Assembly: GCA_905116865.2 (NCBI GenBank)
Contig: CAJHNH020001145.1
Location: forward strand, 198,156-262,155
Reading direction: 5' to 3'
DNA: 64,000 nucleotides
Origin: Candidula unifasciata
Taxonomy: Eukaryota; Mollusca; Gastropoda; Stylommatophora; Geomitridae
Below are positions 34,861 through 46,782 of the stretch, in pieces. Below the pieces are notes generated by a model, which saw nothing but the letters and a program-made list of their open reading frames with translations, was not told where the DNA came from and searched no databases. Position 1 is the stretch's first letter. Every line of letters starts with the position of its first letter. Made by a program: the position numbers and the translations under genes.

Positions 34861-35999
34861 CAATAAAAATCAACGACCTGTATGACATTGATGATGATGA
34901 TTCAGATAAATATTTAGAAGAATGTGTTGAGGCAAACATATATCCCAAACGTGACAGTCAGGAGTACATAATTGTTTACCTGGAAATTATGTGTCACCAG
35001 ATTTCATCACAACTGGTTTGTGCATTTGTTACAACCAAGCCAGACTTACTGAGAATGAAAGACAAGGACTAGGTAGTCAATTTGAACTTAATTGCAGCAA
35101 CTAAAATTGCAAAAGACAGATCATTTGTTCATTCCAATCCTCAAATTAGTGCCAACAGCAACAACAGCTTACAAGCGAGCTGTTTTTGCTATGCGCTGCG
35201 CAGAGGTGACCGTTCGGCCTTTTAGTGGAATATTGAATCTTTCGCCGCCTTTCCAGAAGATCGCATATGAACTAATAAATCATAGGATAGAAAGTGATGT
35301 TAGTTATTCCTCTCAGGCAGCTAATATGAAGAAAGCAGCAGAAATAGAATTTAGATTAGCAAAGAAGGCTGTCAGTTTTTGGTTGCCATTCTATTGATGT
35401 GCATGTAAAGGAACCTGAATTACCCGAGGACATTTCTTTAAAAAAAAAAAAAGAAGGGTATCCACGCTCATTATCGGTGTCACGGGAAAGGTTATTGATA
35501 CAGGTACACTCCCAGAAGTATGCAAATCTTGTGACTACTGAAACACACAAGGCGAGGATTCCGAAGCTAATAAGTTGTGGAAAGAAAATCACCAATCACA
35601 ATGTACATCTACACATAATGGTTTATCTGAAGGTATAACAGCAACAATCGCATCGCTAAAGAAATATAAGCTGAGATACACAAGCTTCATTGGAGATGGT
35701 GACACAAACTGCTTTAAAACCGTTTCTGATTCAAAGCCACACTGTGATCCGCCTGATGTGAAGATAGAATGTGTCTGGCCCATGCAAAAAAAAAAGAAAA
35801 GGCACCCGACTACGCATGATAAAGAATTTGTGGGGGAAGGGAAAGAAACTATCAGATGGGTGCTGCTCCCTTACAAGCCCCGACTTACTTGTTTGTGACT
35901 GCGAAATAAGCAACAAGTGTTCACATTTGCACACACACAAAACAGTAAAAGCAAGAAATGTGTTTGATATCTAATTTTGAATATCTGGTAAATCCGTGG

Positions 36000-36968
36000 G
36001 ACTCCAGCAGTTATTCGGACGTAGCATCCACGAGTATATGTCCTCATACACATTCTGAGGTGACTGCAAATGTAAAGCTTTGCAGAGGTTACAAGAGAAA
36101 TAGGTCCCGCTTGTTAACGTATACCTATGAGGAAGGAAAGATAAAAGCAAATATTATCATTGTGCCTTCTACTCATTGTTTTTCCTCTCTGATCAACAGA
36201 AATAATTTGTTTATGATTATTGCTATTCCTACTAAATTATACCTGTGATCAAGTAAAGGGATATTAGTATATCATTGTTTCTTCTGCGAGAAATTGCATA
36301 TTTTGCTTATTCCTGTGTCAATGAAAGAGCAATTAGAAAGGCTCTTTTAGAGTATCTAGAGATGTGAACATATAGGAAAATGGGTTGCATTTCATCTAAA
36401 CAAAAACATTCAAATACAGACGTTCTGAAGAGACTGATTTGAAACACACACACAAATTTACGAGAGCTCCTTGAAGACAAAGAAAGTAAAGGTAAGTGAA
36501 ACTTACAGACAAAATTTAGAGAAGAATCATTCTTGACAAAAATAATACTCAAGGGAAACAAAAATGAATACATGAGAGCAAGAAGCAAGCAACCATACAC
36601 GGTAAAGGATAATATAATGTATCGGATGAACAGCAGTCTCGCAGACTGAGAACCAGAAGGACAGACACATCATGCTGGAGATACACAATGACGAACTTGT
36701 ATTGAGGAAGCGACACCTGATTTATTAGTTGATGACGTATGTCTGTAACTGGAATCCTTAAATGTGTTATAGTAATTAAACGTAGACACAATTTTTGTTG
36801 GATTATGCTATGGGAATTATTGTACTTGAAAATTTGACAGCTGGAAAACGTGAAAACAAAGAGCAACGTGAAAACAGAGATGGAAACCTTGACAGCTTGG
36901 CCACATAGTTTGGGCGGTGCAGCAACACTGATCTTGATAATTCTGCTGATAGTATGAAATGGGTAGCC
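36000..36968. other. Spacer after the Mutator-like gene
   Basis: No gene supported. It may hold the decayed 3' part of the Mutator-like sequence; the frames are too broken to read. Confidence 0.4.
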
Positions 36969-36984
36969 GTGACAACCTGATCTT

Positions 36985-37532
36985 CTTCTTATTTTGCCTT
37001 TCTATCCCAAAATGGAGCATAGGCCCTCAACCAACTCACGCCAAGTCGTTCTAACCTTCGCCATTGCATGGAACTCTCCCCATGTCCTCCCCATCTTTCT
37101 AACTTCATTCTCCAGCTCTCTTCTCCATGTGTTTTTTGGCCTTCCTATATTCCTATACCCCTGTGGGTTCCAATGCAAAGACATTCTAGTTATGCTGTTC
37201 TCCTGTTTTTCCTTTGCTACGTCCATTGCTCTCCCTATATCATAGAGAGTTCTAACATTCCAGGTGCCAATTCTGGAGGTTTTCCTAGCTGAGAGGAGGT
37301 ACGTCAACGATCTAAACTCCCTACGGCTTTCTCCACACCGTGTCATACTTCTTCTATTTGAAGAGCCTCCCTTCATCTTGGTTGGCTGGGTTTTACTTGC
37401 TTCTCTTTTTGACTTATCCATGGTTGGTTGTGTTTTTTGGGGGGCTAGATTTTCGCAAGATGAGGTAGCCACTCAAGCCCAACCCTACCCTTAGTCGCCT
37501 GTCACTATTCTTTACTTCCCGTGAGAGCCCCG
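36985..37532 (-). mobile_element. Half-LINE: endonuclease start fused to ORF2 C-terminus, intact 156-codon ORF
   Basis: The minus-strand frame 37472-37002 begins with a Lys/Ser/Thr-rich leader and RIGTWNVRTLYDIGRA, the start of an apurinic-type endonuclease domain of RTE-like LINEs. It then jumps to GRPKNTWRRELENEVRKMG and WRELVEGLC, the extreme C-terminus of the same kind of ORF2. All of RT is missing, yet the frame is open from end to end. The element is bounded by a perfect 16-bp direct repeat GTGACAACCTGATCTT (36969-36984 and 37533-37548). An AAGAAG-type tail lies next to the downstream copy. It is therefore a bona fide insertion of a shortened RNA, mobilised in trans. Confidence 0.85.
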
Positions 37533-37929
37533 GTGACAACCTGATCTTACTACGACTTATTTGGTACACGATGTCGTCACAAGGAAAATGAATGAATGGA
37601 AAGATTGCCGTCTGAGATCCTGGGTCCCATTATAGAGAATAGACAACTTACCGCCTTATAAGCATGTCGTAAAAGACGACATATAAGATATTCAACGAAT
37701 TCAACAGGCAGTCAGAATGGATATTACTGAGAGGCAACGAATCAACAGTCAGCACATAAATAAGCCAAATCTGTAAAACGAATGTTCACACAGAACGTAA
37801 GTTATGGTTCGAGTCAGCACATTAGAACTGGATGAACAACTAAAACGTTCTTCTAGCATTTGCAGCTAGTAAATACGAAAAAGAAAAAACCGTAGGGAAA
37901 GCAAAATAACACAAAGAAAACCAGCTAAC

Positions 37930-38130
37930 CAACATTTATTAACTGACTGGCAGAATTAATAAATAATTTTCTGACTAGCTAACTAACTGACAGACTAGCT
38001 GACCATATAATTAACTAATTATCTCAATGACTGACTAAAATGCTAAATGACTGAAAAACCAATAGGTAACTAACTAAGTGACTGACTGACAAACGAACTA
38101 ATCAAATAATTAACTGACCGGCTGGGTGCC
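37930..38130. repeat. Degenerate (TAAC/TGAC)n tract
   Basis: Cryptic simple sequence built from AACTGACT, GACTAGCT and AACTAACT words. Confidence 0.7.
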
Positions 38131-38318
38131 TAAAAAACAAACCAAATAACCGGTTTAAACAAAGAAGACACAAACAACAGATTGCACAATTTAATGCCTG
38201 GTGTATTTCGCTGTATCCCGTAAGGTGCATGCTATTATAACAGTTGATTAAAATAAAGCAAATAAATGAATCATTGAAACTGAAACAGGACTAACTAACC
38301 AAGTATAGAAAACAATAC

Positions 38319-38561
38319 CTGTTTTTATTCTGAAGCATTCTAATATAAGCCGACTTATCACGAGCCAATGCATTCAGGTATTTCCCGAGACTCTCTGGAG
38401 AAGGAAAGTCATCAGAATTGATGAAAATCCCAGGAGGAAACAGCTTTCTGTAATCACCGCCCCCTCTGACCACAGGAATCACGTCTACGTCGCTGAACAT
38501 GGCGAAGAACTTCTCAGTGATGTAATCTCGGCAAAAGGAGTTCTCAAACGACAAGTAGAAT
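38319..38561 (-). CDS. Fucosyltransferase exon with the GT10 signature
   Basis: The acceptor reads CCCTTTTTTAG at 38562 and the donor AG|GTATTG at 38318. With the preceding exon it encodes the family signature FYLSFENSFCRDYITEKFF, the donor-substrate (GDP-fucose) site of GT10 enzymes. This is followed by DVIPVVRGGGDYRKLFPPG, FINSDDFPSPESLGKYL and LARDKSAYIRML, all normal for the family in order and spacing. No stop or frameshift is present. It ends in phase 2, so another exon follows further downstream on the minus strand. I could not find that exon in the next few kb. Confidence 0.9.
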
Positions 38562-38639
38562 CTAAAAAAGGGGATACAAATTATAACTGATAACCTAATA
38601 CCCACATGTCTGTCTCTACGTTTATTTCTCATAAGAACT

Positions 38640-39054
38640 CCTCAAATACAATGAACAATAAAGGGGTGACATTTGCCTATTTCTTTCTAGCTGCAATGTC
38701 TAGACCAACAGTGATATTTGTAACAGGGTTTCTATGTCTGTCTGATAATAAACATCACTATCACTAAAAATTCACATTTGCTGGAGTTATTTCATTTAAG
38801 TACCTAAATACTGCACCTTCTTGGAGAATGCATTTGGGAAACAAAACTATATTTCGCGGTAATCTCCCTTTCTACGTGAAGTTTAGAAAGTAACCTTGTT
38901 TTCTTTACGTATAAAACGTCGTGACACCATTCTGATTAGACCTGTTCCACCTAAAGCTGGCATACGGCCCTTAAGCGGCGTAGGGTTGGTTTGGTCGTCG
39001 AAGAAGGGGATGGGGGAAAAGGGTTGCAGGGGGGGGGGGGAACTTAATCAGTCA

Positions 39055-39055
<1 letters not shown>
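38640..39055. other. Intron sequence of the fucosyltransferase gene
   Basis: No repeat family recognised apart from a short G run near 39030. Confidence 0.5.

Positions 39056-39059
<4 letters not shown>

Positions 39060-39107
<48 letters not shown>
39060..39107. repeat. GA microsatellite
   Basis: About 24 uninterrupted GA units inside the intron. Confidence 0.95.
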
Positions 39108-39109
<2 letters not shown>

Positions 39110-39629
39110 TGGTGGATTAAACTGCGGTAATTTGACATGAATTCCTCAAAACTGCTGACAATCGCTGATGATCAGCAAGAGGTTAAATATATTGTATATT
39201 CCCACTTACTGACATGATGATTATAATTGATTAACTTCAATAATATATAACATACAATAGGTATGTCTGTAACATTGTGAACAACTGGTATTACATCCAT
39301 TTAACAGGTGGGAGGTGCTGGGTTTAAAACCTATGTGAAATTTTAAAACATTTATTTTGTAATTGTATATTTTTAGATTCACCATTCTTTGCACTTTACG
39401 CAACAAATAGCCTAAGCATTGAAAAAAAAAAAATAACAACAGCGTGACTAATACTAATTATGTCTACAGTAGGAGCCTTGTAGCAATTGGTAGTCGCTCG
39501 CCTGTGTATCTGAAGATCGTAGGTTTGAATTCGCATGTCAGTGACGCTCAGGTCGACCTAACCTTAAATTGGTACTAAGTAAAACCGGCAATTGAATCTA
39601 GTGTGTATATGTATGTAAGTGTGTGTAAA

Positions 39630-39636
39630 TCTCTTT

Positions 39637-39673
<37 letters not shown>

Positions 39674-39715
39674 CACCCACACTCAAACACATATATATAT
39701 ATATTATATATATAA
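39630..39715. repeat. TC / CA / TA microsatellites
   Basis: Consecutive (TC)n, (CA)n and (TA)n runs; another TA run lies at 39882-39915. Confidence 0.85.
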
Positions 39716-40455
39716 TTGCTCTACACTGGTAACGTCAAGAGGAGAAACCAGCAGAGTCACCAAACAGGAAATAAAATGGGAAACCTTAAGACGAACACTG
39801 ATGAGAGGCACACGATATAACGGAATAAGGTAGGAGACTGCGACCACTATGTTACATGTAATGGCACTAAAGGACAATATACATATATATAATTTTATAT
39901 ATATATATATATATAAATGTATGTACACACACACCCACACACACACACAAACAGATTAACTTTAAATCAAAACCTTTTCTGTATTTCGTTTATTTCAACT
40001 GAAGTGTTAACTCATCGCAAACCGCCACGAATACACGGGTTAAATTTTCAATTGCCATTAACAGTCACATTTATTTATTGCAAACAATTAGTAAAAGTCT
40101 GTTTTCGCTGAGATTATATTCCTTAAAATATAAATTTTTCTTCTTATTTTCCTTGAAATTGTAATTTTGAAAAATATTTATTTCGTAGTTGTGTGTCTGA
40201 GACAATATGTTTGTTTTTCACACTAACTGTTATATACTGGTGTTAGTACTAAAGATGATGCCTCGGCTGCAATGACTTAAAATGCCGCAGCGGTGGATAC
40301 AAACAAGAAGTAGAAGACAGAATATTAATTGTATGATTTTAGATAGACCCCTATGTCCACTAGGCCTACATATAAGGCAGCGGTGGAGATCAAGGAGAGG
40401 TAGAGGACGGGAGAACAGATTTTCTTTCATGATTCTGGACAAAGACGAACAATTA

Positions 40456-40459
<4 letters not shown>

Positions 40460-40524
<65 letters not shown>

Positions 40525-40572
40525 TGTGTCTGTGTGTGTTTGTGTGTGTCTGTGTGTGTTTGTGTGTGTGTG
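40460..40572. repeat. CA / TA / TG microsatellite
   Basis: (CA)n into (TA)n into (TG)n with TGTGTCTG variants. Intronic. Confidence 0.9.
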
Positions 40573-41428
40573 ATGTTAGCATTTGCCTCATATTTTTAGA
40601 CCAATACATGGGTTCCTTCCTCTTCTTAAAGTCCACGCTGTGTGGCGTTGATAGTCAGGTCTATCTCCAACCTTGTGTCTCGTGTACTTTCAGTCAGCTC
40701 TGACATAGATGATCCTGCATATCATGATGTCAAACTTTCCAGCGTCTTTTCTCTCGGTATCCCTATGCCTCTCCTCCCCTCTAACTTTCTTACTGTCATA
40801 ATATTGCAGGTTTGTGCTTTTCATCACTCTCTTAGCCCCTGATCAAAGTTACAAGAAGTCATGGCAGGCAGGTGATGGATAAATGTGGTCAGCGGCTCAG
40901 AAGTATATTACGGTATACGCAGAGAATGTCCCCATAGGCACAATAACCAGGACAACCAACCCATTATGGACACTCTCACAGAAATAAATTGCAACCAACT
41001 GTGAGTATTTTGCAAAGAAAAGTCATCGACAGGTTACTTGGTGAATATCGCAATTGTTGCGTTTCTTTCCATTTTGCATCTTAAGATCAATACTTCAGCA
41101 GTACATATTTTTATGTTGCCTTTACACTCCCTATTTTTCATTTTATTTAACTCCCCTTCCCCCCACCCATCCAACCACCCACCAACACCTTTTGTGTGTG
41201 TTTTTGCAGTGAAGTTTCGTGTCCACTACCTGTAGACGAAAGCTTTTCAGTATTCTCATAATATTAACGCTTAGGGGAAACTGTTGGCTTATACGTTCGC
41301 GCGCGCTTGCTCTCTCTCTCTCCCTCTCTCCGTTTCTCTCCGTTTATCTCCCCATCCCGAATTATATACTTTTTATGTTCGTGTTTCTCTTTATGTTTTT
41401 GTTTCTTATTTGTATCAGTGTTTACTAC

Positions 41429-41625
41429 CCCCCCCCCCCCCCCCCCCCCCCTCCCCAGCGTTAAATCCCCCTAAAATATTTCATCTGCACAGTACGTGGG
41501 GAAAATATCACCCGTGTCTCACGCCCCCACACACACATATCTTAAACGGCATTAAGTATTGTAAGTGCATGCAGTAAAGTCCTGATTGATTGATTGATTG
41601 ATTGATTGATTAATTAACTGATTGG
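41429..41625. repeat. Poly-C tract and (TTGA)n repeat
   Basis: Poly-C at about 41429-41452 and about eight TTGA units at 41583-41615. Confidence 0.85.
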
Positions 41626-41736
41626 CAACACGCTCTAATTCTCCTGTATACCTACAAAGCTTCTAAGCGTCATTCATCTTAAAAAAAACACATCCACCAT
41701 TCCGAAAAGTTGTTGAGTTGAGTTAAGTTAAGAATT

Positions 41737-42020
41737 GACAACACATCACCCGGGGCTTTCCCACATGCGCTCTGTCCCCATCTTTAGCCACCATCGCAGA
41801 GTTCCAACGCTGATGGTACCGTTTGTAGTATGGTTATATGTCCGTCTTGCCTTTCCTCTGAGTCTAGTGAGTCGGCCAGACCCTCTGGCAACATCCAGGT
41901 ACATCATTCTCTCCATGCCATAATAATTCAGTTTCTCTTTTGACTTCGTTACTTGGTCCCAAAGGGACTTGACCACATCTGCCTTGCCACGTATCAATTT
42001 ACCACCAAATGGTCCCGATC
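41737..42020 (-). pseudogene. RNase H LINE, C-terminal fragment (third subfamily)
   Basis: The minus frame encodes GRLTRLRGKARRTYNHTTNG and GTISVGTLRWWLKMGTERMW, matching the C-terminal ends of the 13283 and 33506 elements (GTISRSTLEWLL, GTISHRTLGFIL). It is followed downstream by a 5-bp simple repeat (TAACT, CAACT units) as a tail. 5' truncated. It lies in the intron directly 3' of fucosyltransferase exon 42279-42069. Confidence 0.75.
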
Positions 42021-42068
42021 CATGCAATTTGTCTGAAAAGTTATATTCATATAAATGTACCTGCTTAC

Positions 42069-42279
42069 TTGTAGGATTTAGAAATCATCTCGAGACACTT
42101 AGTTTTGCTACCACCCATTTCGTAGCCTCGTGAACCACACGTTCGATTCCCACACAGTCCGTAGACATGCACGCTGACATATGAGCTCAGACGTCTGACG
42201 TAGTCTTCACGTTTGGAAAACGTCCTGCACTTGCTAACAAACCATGCAACGACGTGTTTCTTTCGCTGGAAAATAGCTC
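42069..42279 (-). CDS. Fucosyltransferase exon (VAWFVSKC block)
   Basis: Acceptor CTTCAG ends at 42280; donor AA|GTAAGC starts at 42068. It encodes GAIFQRKKHVVAWFVSKCRT, FSKREDYVRRLSSYVSVHVYG and LCGNRTCGS, then SKTKCLEMISKSYK leading straight into FYLSFENS of the next exon. GT10 enzymes have W-V/F-V-S-N-C here; this one has Lys in place of the usual Asn before Cys. G-x-CG with further Cys residues agrees with the family's conserved disulphide region. Phase 2/2, 211 bp. Confidence 0.9.
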
Positions 42280-42362
42280 CTGAAGGGCAGTAATATGAAA
42301 CATTTTAACTGCTGTACTTTGACAACAAAACATTTATGATTAACTATTAAATAAGACAGTCC

Positions 42363-42735
42363 TTAAGAAAGAGAATAGGGGCTTTTGAGCTGAAATGAAA
42401 GATTCTCAGAATATCTTGGACAAAGAAGATGAGAAATATTGACATCCTAAAAGATCTAATCATCAAGGAAGACTGGCTAATAAACAGCATCCTTTCTCAA
42501 AAGCTGAAATATTTTGGTCATATCAAGCGCCAGGAGGGATTGGAAAAAATAATAGCAGAAGGCATGGTACCAGGAAGGAGGGGCAGGGGTCGACCGACAC
42601 GAAGATGGGCACAGGATATAAGTGACTCCTTGAGTGCGAAAGTGCATGAGGCGAGAGAACTGGCGAGAGACCGAGTTTCTTTCAGGCAGACTGTGATGAG
42701 AGCGACTTTATGCAAAGGACCTGCTACATGATGGA
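42363..42735 (+). pseudogene. RTE-like LINE 3' fragment in intron
   Basis: The plus frame 42429-42731 (100 codons) has LSQKLKYFGHIKRQEGLEKI, PGRRGRGRPTRRWAQDISDS and ELARDRVSFRQTVM, a clean RTE-like C-terminus. Similarity to 31870-32305 begins upstream at about 42363 with an in-frame stop. It is antisense to the host gene. Confidence 0.85.
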
Positions 42736-43129
42736 GGGATTTTATGAGAATACAAGTTAAAAAATATTAATTGAAATCAGTCTGTGTCAAACTGAAATGA
42801 GAAAAAACAGCGATGAAGATATATTTCAAGCCAGTTACTCATGAAAGTGTTTTTAAGTTAGATTTTACGATCTTATTTTTTTTTTTTTTTCTAATGCATG
42901 CTGATCGTCATTCTGAAAGATTATTCTTGATATCGTAATTCTATCTTTTGCATGGCCTTTCTTTTGCGATGTCGTCATTACGTGTCTTTTCCCCATCCTT
43001 GAGCGGCTCTCTCAATGCATGTTAGTACCAGGTCATTTTTGTCAGACAAAGAGGCCTTTATAATCTGTTGTTCTTTGAATAATTATTAAAACTCTTGGCT
43101 TCATGTAATAAGAATATCAAGTGACTAAC

Positions 43130-43296
43130 CGTAATCCTTCACAGGAGCCGTTCTCTCTCCAATAACCCCGTACACAATTTGGAAAGTGGAGTCACCGAGT
43201 ACAGTACGACTCCAGTTAAACTGGTTTCTTAAATCAATTCGTTTCAGATCTTGAACTTTCCTGGCAGAAGGTGGTTCTCTTGTGTACATGAGCCAT
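43130..43296 (-). CDS. Fucosyltransferase exon (FNWSRTV block)
   Basis: Acceptor TTGCCCAG ends at 43297; donor CG|GTTAGT starts at 43129. With the two bases from the previous exon it gives GQIWLMYTREPPSARKV, then DLRNQFNWSRTVLGDSTFQI and GERTAPVKDYG. GT10 proteins have RP-GQ-W, E-S-P-E-N and F-N-W-T-M-S-Y-R here. The ESPEN-like site is REPPS and the 'YRRDSDI' site is degenerate (LGDSTFQIVYG), so acceptor specificity could differ. 167 bp, phase 2 to 1. Confidence 0.85.
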
Positions 43297-43299
43297 CTG

Positions 43300-43728
43300 G
43301 GCAATGGAAAAGAAAGATGCTTTTTTTAATATCCCTCCCCAAACAGGAAAGATCCGCAGGTCACCGTACAGATTAATATTGCAGGGGGTGGTAGATAGGC
43401 TGCATGCAGTCGTGGGACCTAGGTTGCACTTTCTCGTGTGTCGCAGGTGGGTTGGGGTTAGGGCCAGTTCTATATGTTTTGGGGTCGTTAAAAGCATCAG
43501 AGATCCGGGAAACCTAGTCTTACCACCCTCTAAAATGTTAGACTGTCCTGTGACGTCATCTGGGGGTAGGATATTAATAAATAACCCCCCCCCTCCCCCA
43601 ATAGATAAGTGTGAAACTGATGTCGTTTTTTTCCTGCCAGGATACAAATCAATGCGCAACAAAAAGGATAACCTTTATGTCATAGAACAGTCTGTCGCTG
43701 CTGTTTTAAATATCAGACATTGTAAAGG
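43300..43728. other. Intron sequence with opposing long false frames
   Basis: Open frames of 148 (plus) and 142 (minus) codons overlap here without motif. The segment has a G-run and may be an unrecognised repeat. Confidence 0.4.
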
Positions 43729-43987
43729 ACCCTATTCCACGCGTTCATGAGATTGGGCAAATAGGTTAGTTATATATTTTATAAAGCAATAGGCACTGGG
43801 TGTGTAATATGGTCAGCATCATGCCGGTCGCCTTTACTTTACAGGACGTTACCTAGTACCCATTTAAGGCTGGCCCGACCTGAAAGCCAAGATCATTTTT
43901 GAAATAAAGCCCGTCTTTATTTGGATTCCAGCCCACGACCTTCGCCTCAGCAGGCGAGATGTTAGCTACTACACCACGATGGCTCCC
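43729..43987 (-). mobile_element. tRNA-headed SINE, head type A, full length
   Basis: On the minus strand it starts GAGCCATCGTGGTGTAGTAG (A box), then CTCGCCTGCTGAGGCGAAGG, TCGTGGGCTGGAATCC (box B), the T-rich join, the body and the CCTGTAAAG end. One of the best-preserved copies; lies in intron between exons 46300 and 43296. Confidence 0.85.
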
Positions 43988-44502
43988 TCTTGGACAGTGT
44001 AAGTCAGAAGAATTTTCTTCCTCCTCGCCTTGCTTTTTCTGATAATTGCCAGCAGATTGTAGATACTTTTTGTACCCGATTTTTTTTTCCCAGAGCTGTT
44101 TTAGTGGGATTATTTATGGTCAGGGGGTTGGAGGTGATGGGAAAGGGTGGGGAGGAGGAAGGGGGTGGGTAGGAGGTGTTGGGATGGAATACTGCAAATA
44201 ATGATAATTGTATCTGGGCCACTCTTTCAGCAGCCAACTTGACAAATCACACTGCCACTGCAGCGTTCTAATGCATTAATTAAAAGGTTGAAAATCAAAC
44301 GTCCAGATTATCAAGGTCCCCACAACCAGTTTTCAAAGTCGTACTGAACCGAAATAGACGTTATGAACTGAAAGACACAGCCCGCGAAAAGAACTGGCGA
44401 CCATCAAATCTCGAGGCACACATCTTGTCTCTTGTATACACTTTTTACCGTTATAGACAATGAGAAATAGTTTTAATATAAGTAAATAACAAAAGATAAA
44501 AC

Positions 44503-44830
44503 AAGCAAGTGAATTTAAATACCTAGGTTTAATGATCACCTTAGATGGAAGATTAGATAAGCAAAATCAACACTTGATGTACAAAAGCAAATCAAGTAAT
44601 GAGACAACTAACTATATATTTGATACATAAACAGATACCGTAGTCTACTAAGGGATATCTTATCAGACTTTTGCCAACATAGGCTACCAGTGTCAATCAA
44701 GGACTTTCCCTACAACCAGCGAATGCAACATTATAACAGCAAAGATGAGATATCTTGGAAGAGATGCCAAAGTAGCACGAATAAAAAAAAAATAAAGAAG
44801 TTAGAAGAAGTGGACTAAAGAGGACTGAAC
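44503..44830 (+). pseudogene. Highly decayed RTE-like LINE segment
   Basis: SEFKYLGLMITLDGRLDKQNQ can be read at 44508-44572, the RT thumb motif (F-K-Y-L-G-x-x-I-x-x-D-G) of RTE-like elements. Downstream frames are broken but keep similar order. Confidence 0.6.
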
Positions 44831-45226
44831 TATTTACACCAGACAGAGATGAAATGGCCTAGCTGTCTGGCAAGACTGGCCAGGTAATAACTTTCATGGA
44901 GAGCCAAGCTAAATAACAGAAACAATGAACAAGGGACAGAAACGCACAAGAGATAGAATAGAAAAAAACATAGCTGTGTTCTTCTTTCCCAGAGTAAATC
45001 AGTATGCATATTATAAGTAAACATACAAATAAATCACGCATTTTTTTTCAGACGTAGATCATTAGGAAAGAGAGTAAAGAAAACACATGAATTGTGTACT
45101 TCATCTGAAGGGTGCATCCACAATAAACATGAATAGAAACACGTGAATTATCTACTTCTTCTTTTCCAGAGTAGAGCATCAAGAAAGAGAGAGAAAAAAA
45201 ATTCTTTTTTTTTACCATAACCTCAG

Positions 45227-45500
45227 GAGTCGTCGTGGTGCTGGCGGCTAGACACCCGTATACGGATCGGAAGGTCCTGCGTTCGCGTTCTGACGGAGCT
45301 GAACTTTTTTTCTTCAACAATAACATTGACCACCATGTCAATCTAGCTCTGAGTGGGTACCAGGTGCAGTCCTAGGAAGGAAAGGCGGCCGGCGTGATGC
45401 TGACTACATCAGCCACCAAGTGCCGATTGCTCTACAAAAATATTGATCAAGCCCTATATTCCCAATGCGCCCAAAGGCGCGGAAAAGGAGCCTTTACTTT
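45227..45500 (+). mobile_element. tRNA-headed SINE, head type A, full length
   Basis: Starts GAGTCGTCGTGGTGCTGGCG, then GATCGGAAGGTCCTGCGTTC, T-run join, GAGTGGGTACCAGGTGCAG, GGAAAGGCGGCCGGCGTGATG-like body, TGATCAAGCCCTATATTCCC and the CGCGGAAAAGGAGC end. Confidence 0.85.
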
Positions 45501-45581
45501 TTATACTATTAGCGCTCATAACATATCTTCCATACACCAATGCACTAAAAAGATATTTAATAATATATAATATAGTATTTT

Positions 45582-45862
45582 GGAGCGGCGACCGAGGCTA
45601 AGGCGTTGCGAGTCCGACTCGTAAGCCAGCATACCGCGGTCGAAACCCACTGCAGGATGCGTGGATTTTTATCGTGGTATGGGACGTCGCAGGTCGGCCC
45701 AGCCTAAAATGGGTACCAGGATAGGCTGTTCTGGAAAAGTAAAGACAGCCTGCGTAATGCAGACCACATTACCCACAGAGTGCTGATGGTCCGTAAAAAT
45801 ATGGGACGCTCTGCCCATATTCCCGATGCGCCGAAAGGCGTGAAAAGGGAACTTTACTTTTT
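45582..45862 (+). mobile_element. tRNA-headed SINE, head type B, full length
   Basis: The head is unlike type A: GCGGCGACCGAGGCTAAGGC, then GTTGCGAGTCCGACTCGTAA, then GCATACCGCGGTCGAAACCC as box B (GGTCGAAACCC). The body after GGATTTTTATCGTGG is the same as in the other copies (AATGGGTACCAGG, AAAGACAGCCTGCGTAATGC, ACCCACAGAGTGCTGATGG, GCGCCGAAAGGCG). It lies about 80 bp from a type A copy in the same orientation. Confidence 0.85.
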
Positions 45863-46299
45863 TTTACTAATAGTATTTTGGATAAAAATATATTCACATT
45901 TACTTGTTTTCTTAAATTGATATTGTATGTTTTACATTATCATATAATTTATTGTGTAAAAGAGTTAAGCTAATTATCTTTACAAATAATCATTTCCATT
46001 TTCTATACCACTACTAATAGAAGAGGGAGCTCCTAAATAATTTATATTACAGCATCGTCAGCGTTATAGCTTGTCGAGAAGTAATGTTAAAATCCGACGC
46101 AAACTTCCAGCTAGACAAAGCATCAAACAACCGACAATTTAAAAAATAATAGAAGGTTGTGAAAACTTACGAATTATGTACTTCTTTTCAAGAGAAGGTC
46201 AACAAGAATGCGAAGAGAGAAAACACATAAGCGTGTATTTCTTCACAATAATAGAAAAACAAGGGAGATAGGAAAGAGTGTACATAAGTTTGTACTTAC

Positions 46300-46510
46300 A
46301 TTTGGCCTGTCGGTCTTTGTGGGAGAGTAAGCCCTTCCATTCGAAGGCCGTTGAACATCAGCAGGTCAGCTTCTAAAGGATTTGACGTCATGGCGCAAGC
46401 GGTATATTCACACGCAGAGAAAGTTAAATTGCGGGCGTCTTCGGGTCTCGGGTTTACGTCCATTATCATTTTTATATTAGGGCTGCCTCTTTTGGAATCC
46501 GTGGTGTCAC
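46300..46510 (-). CDS. Fucosyltransferase exon (start of catalytic domain)
   Basis: Acceptor TAACCAG ends at 46511; donor AT|GTAAGT starts at 46299. It encodes NLTFSACEYTACAMTSNPLE, ADLLMFNGLRMEG and LTLPQRPTGQ, the GT10 'F-x-C-x-x-x-x-C-x-x-T' and 'AD-x-V-x-F-H' blocks that open the catalytic domain. One N-glycosylation sequon (NLT) is visible. A stop just upstream of the acceptor (TAA) supports the chosen splice site. The exon starts with 2 bases to complete a codon, so its upstream partner must end in phase 1. 211 bp. Confidence 0.85.
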
Positions 46511-46651
46511 CTGGTTATGTAATAGATATCGGCTGTTATAATTATTGCAACTAGGGTAGCCGATTTGTAGTTGTATACCTCAGTCTATACCAAGGAACTA
46601 GCCAAAACATTTACAGAATTGGACAGACAAGGTATAGAAGCAAAAATAAAC

Positions 46652-46782
46652 GACCCTTTTCCAATCTTTAGGAGTATTAGGCATATAGGGCTAGACCTAT
46701 ATTTAATAGACCAATCAGCATTTGGTGGGTGATGTGGTCAGCATCACACCGGCCGCCTCTATTTCCTAGGACTACTGACATG
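46652..46782 (-). mobile_element. SINE body fragment
   Basis: GGAGTATTAGGCATATAGGG through CACACCGGCCGCCTCTATTT, ending abruptly at CCTAGGAC. The head is missing. Confidence 0.75.

Noticed and set aside
43234..43750. Opposed open frames of 148 and 142 codons
   Set aside because: Neither has a domain, they overlap on opposite strands, and one end is an out-of-frame reading of the 43130-43296 exon.
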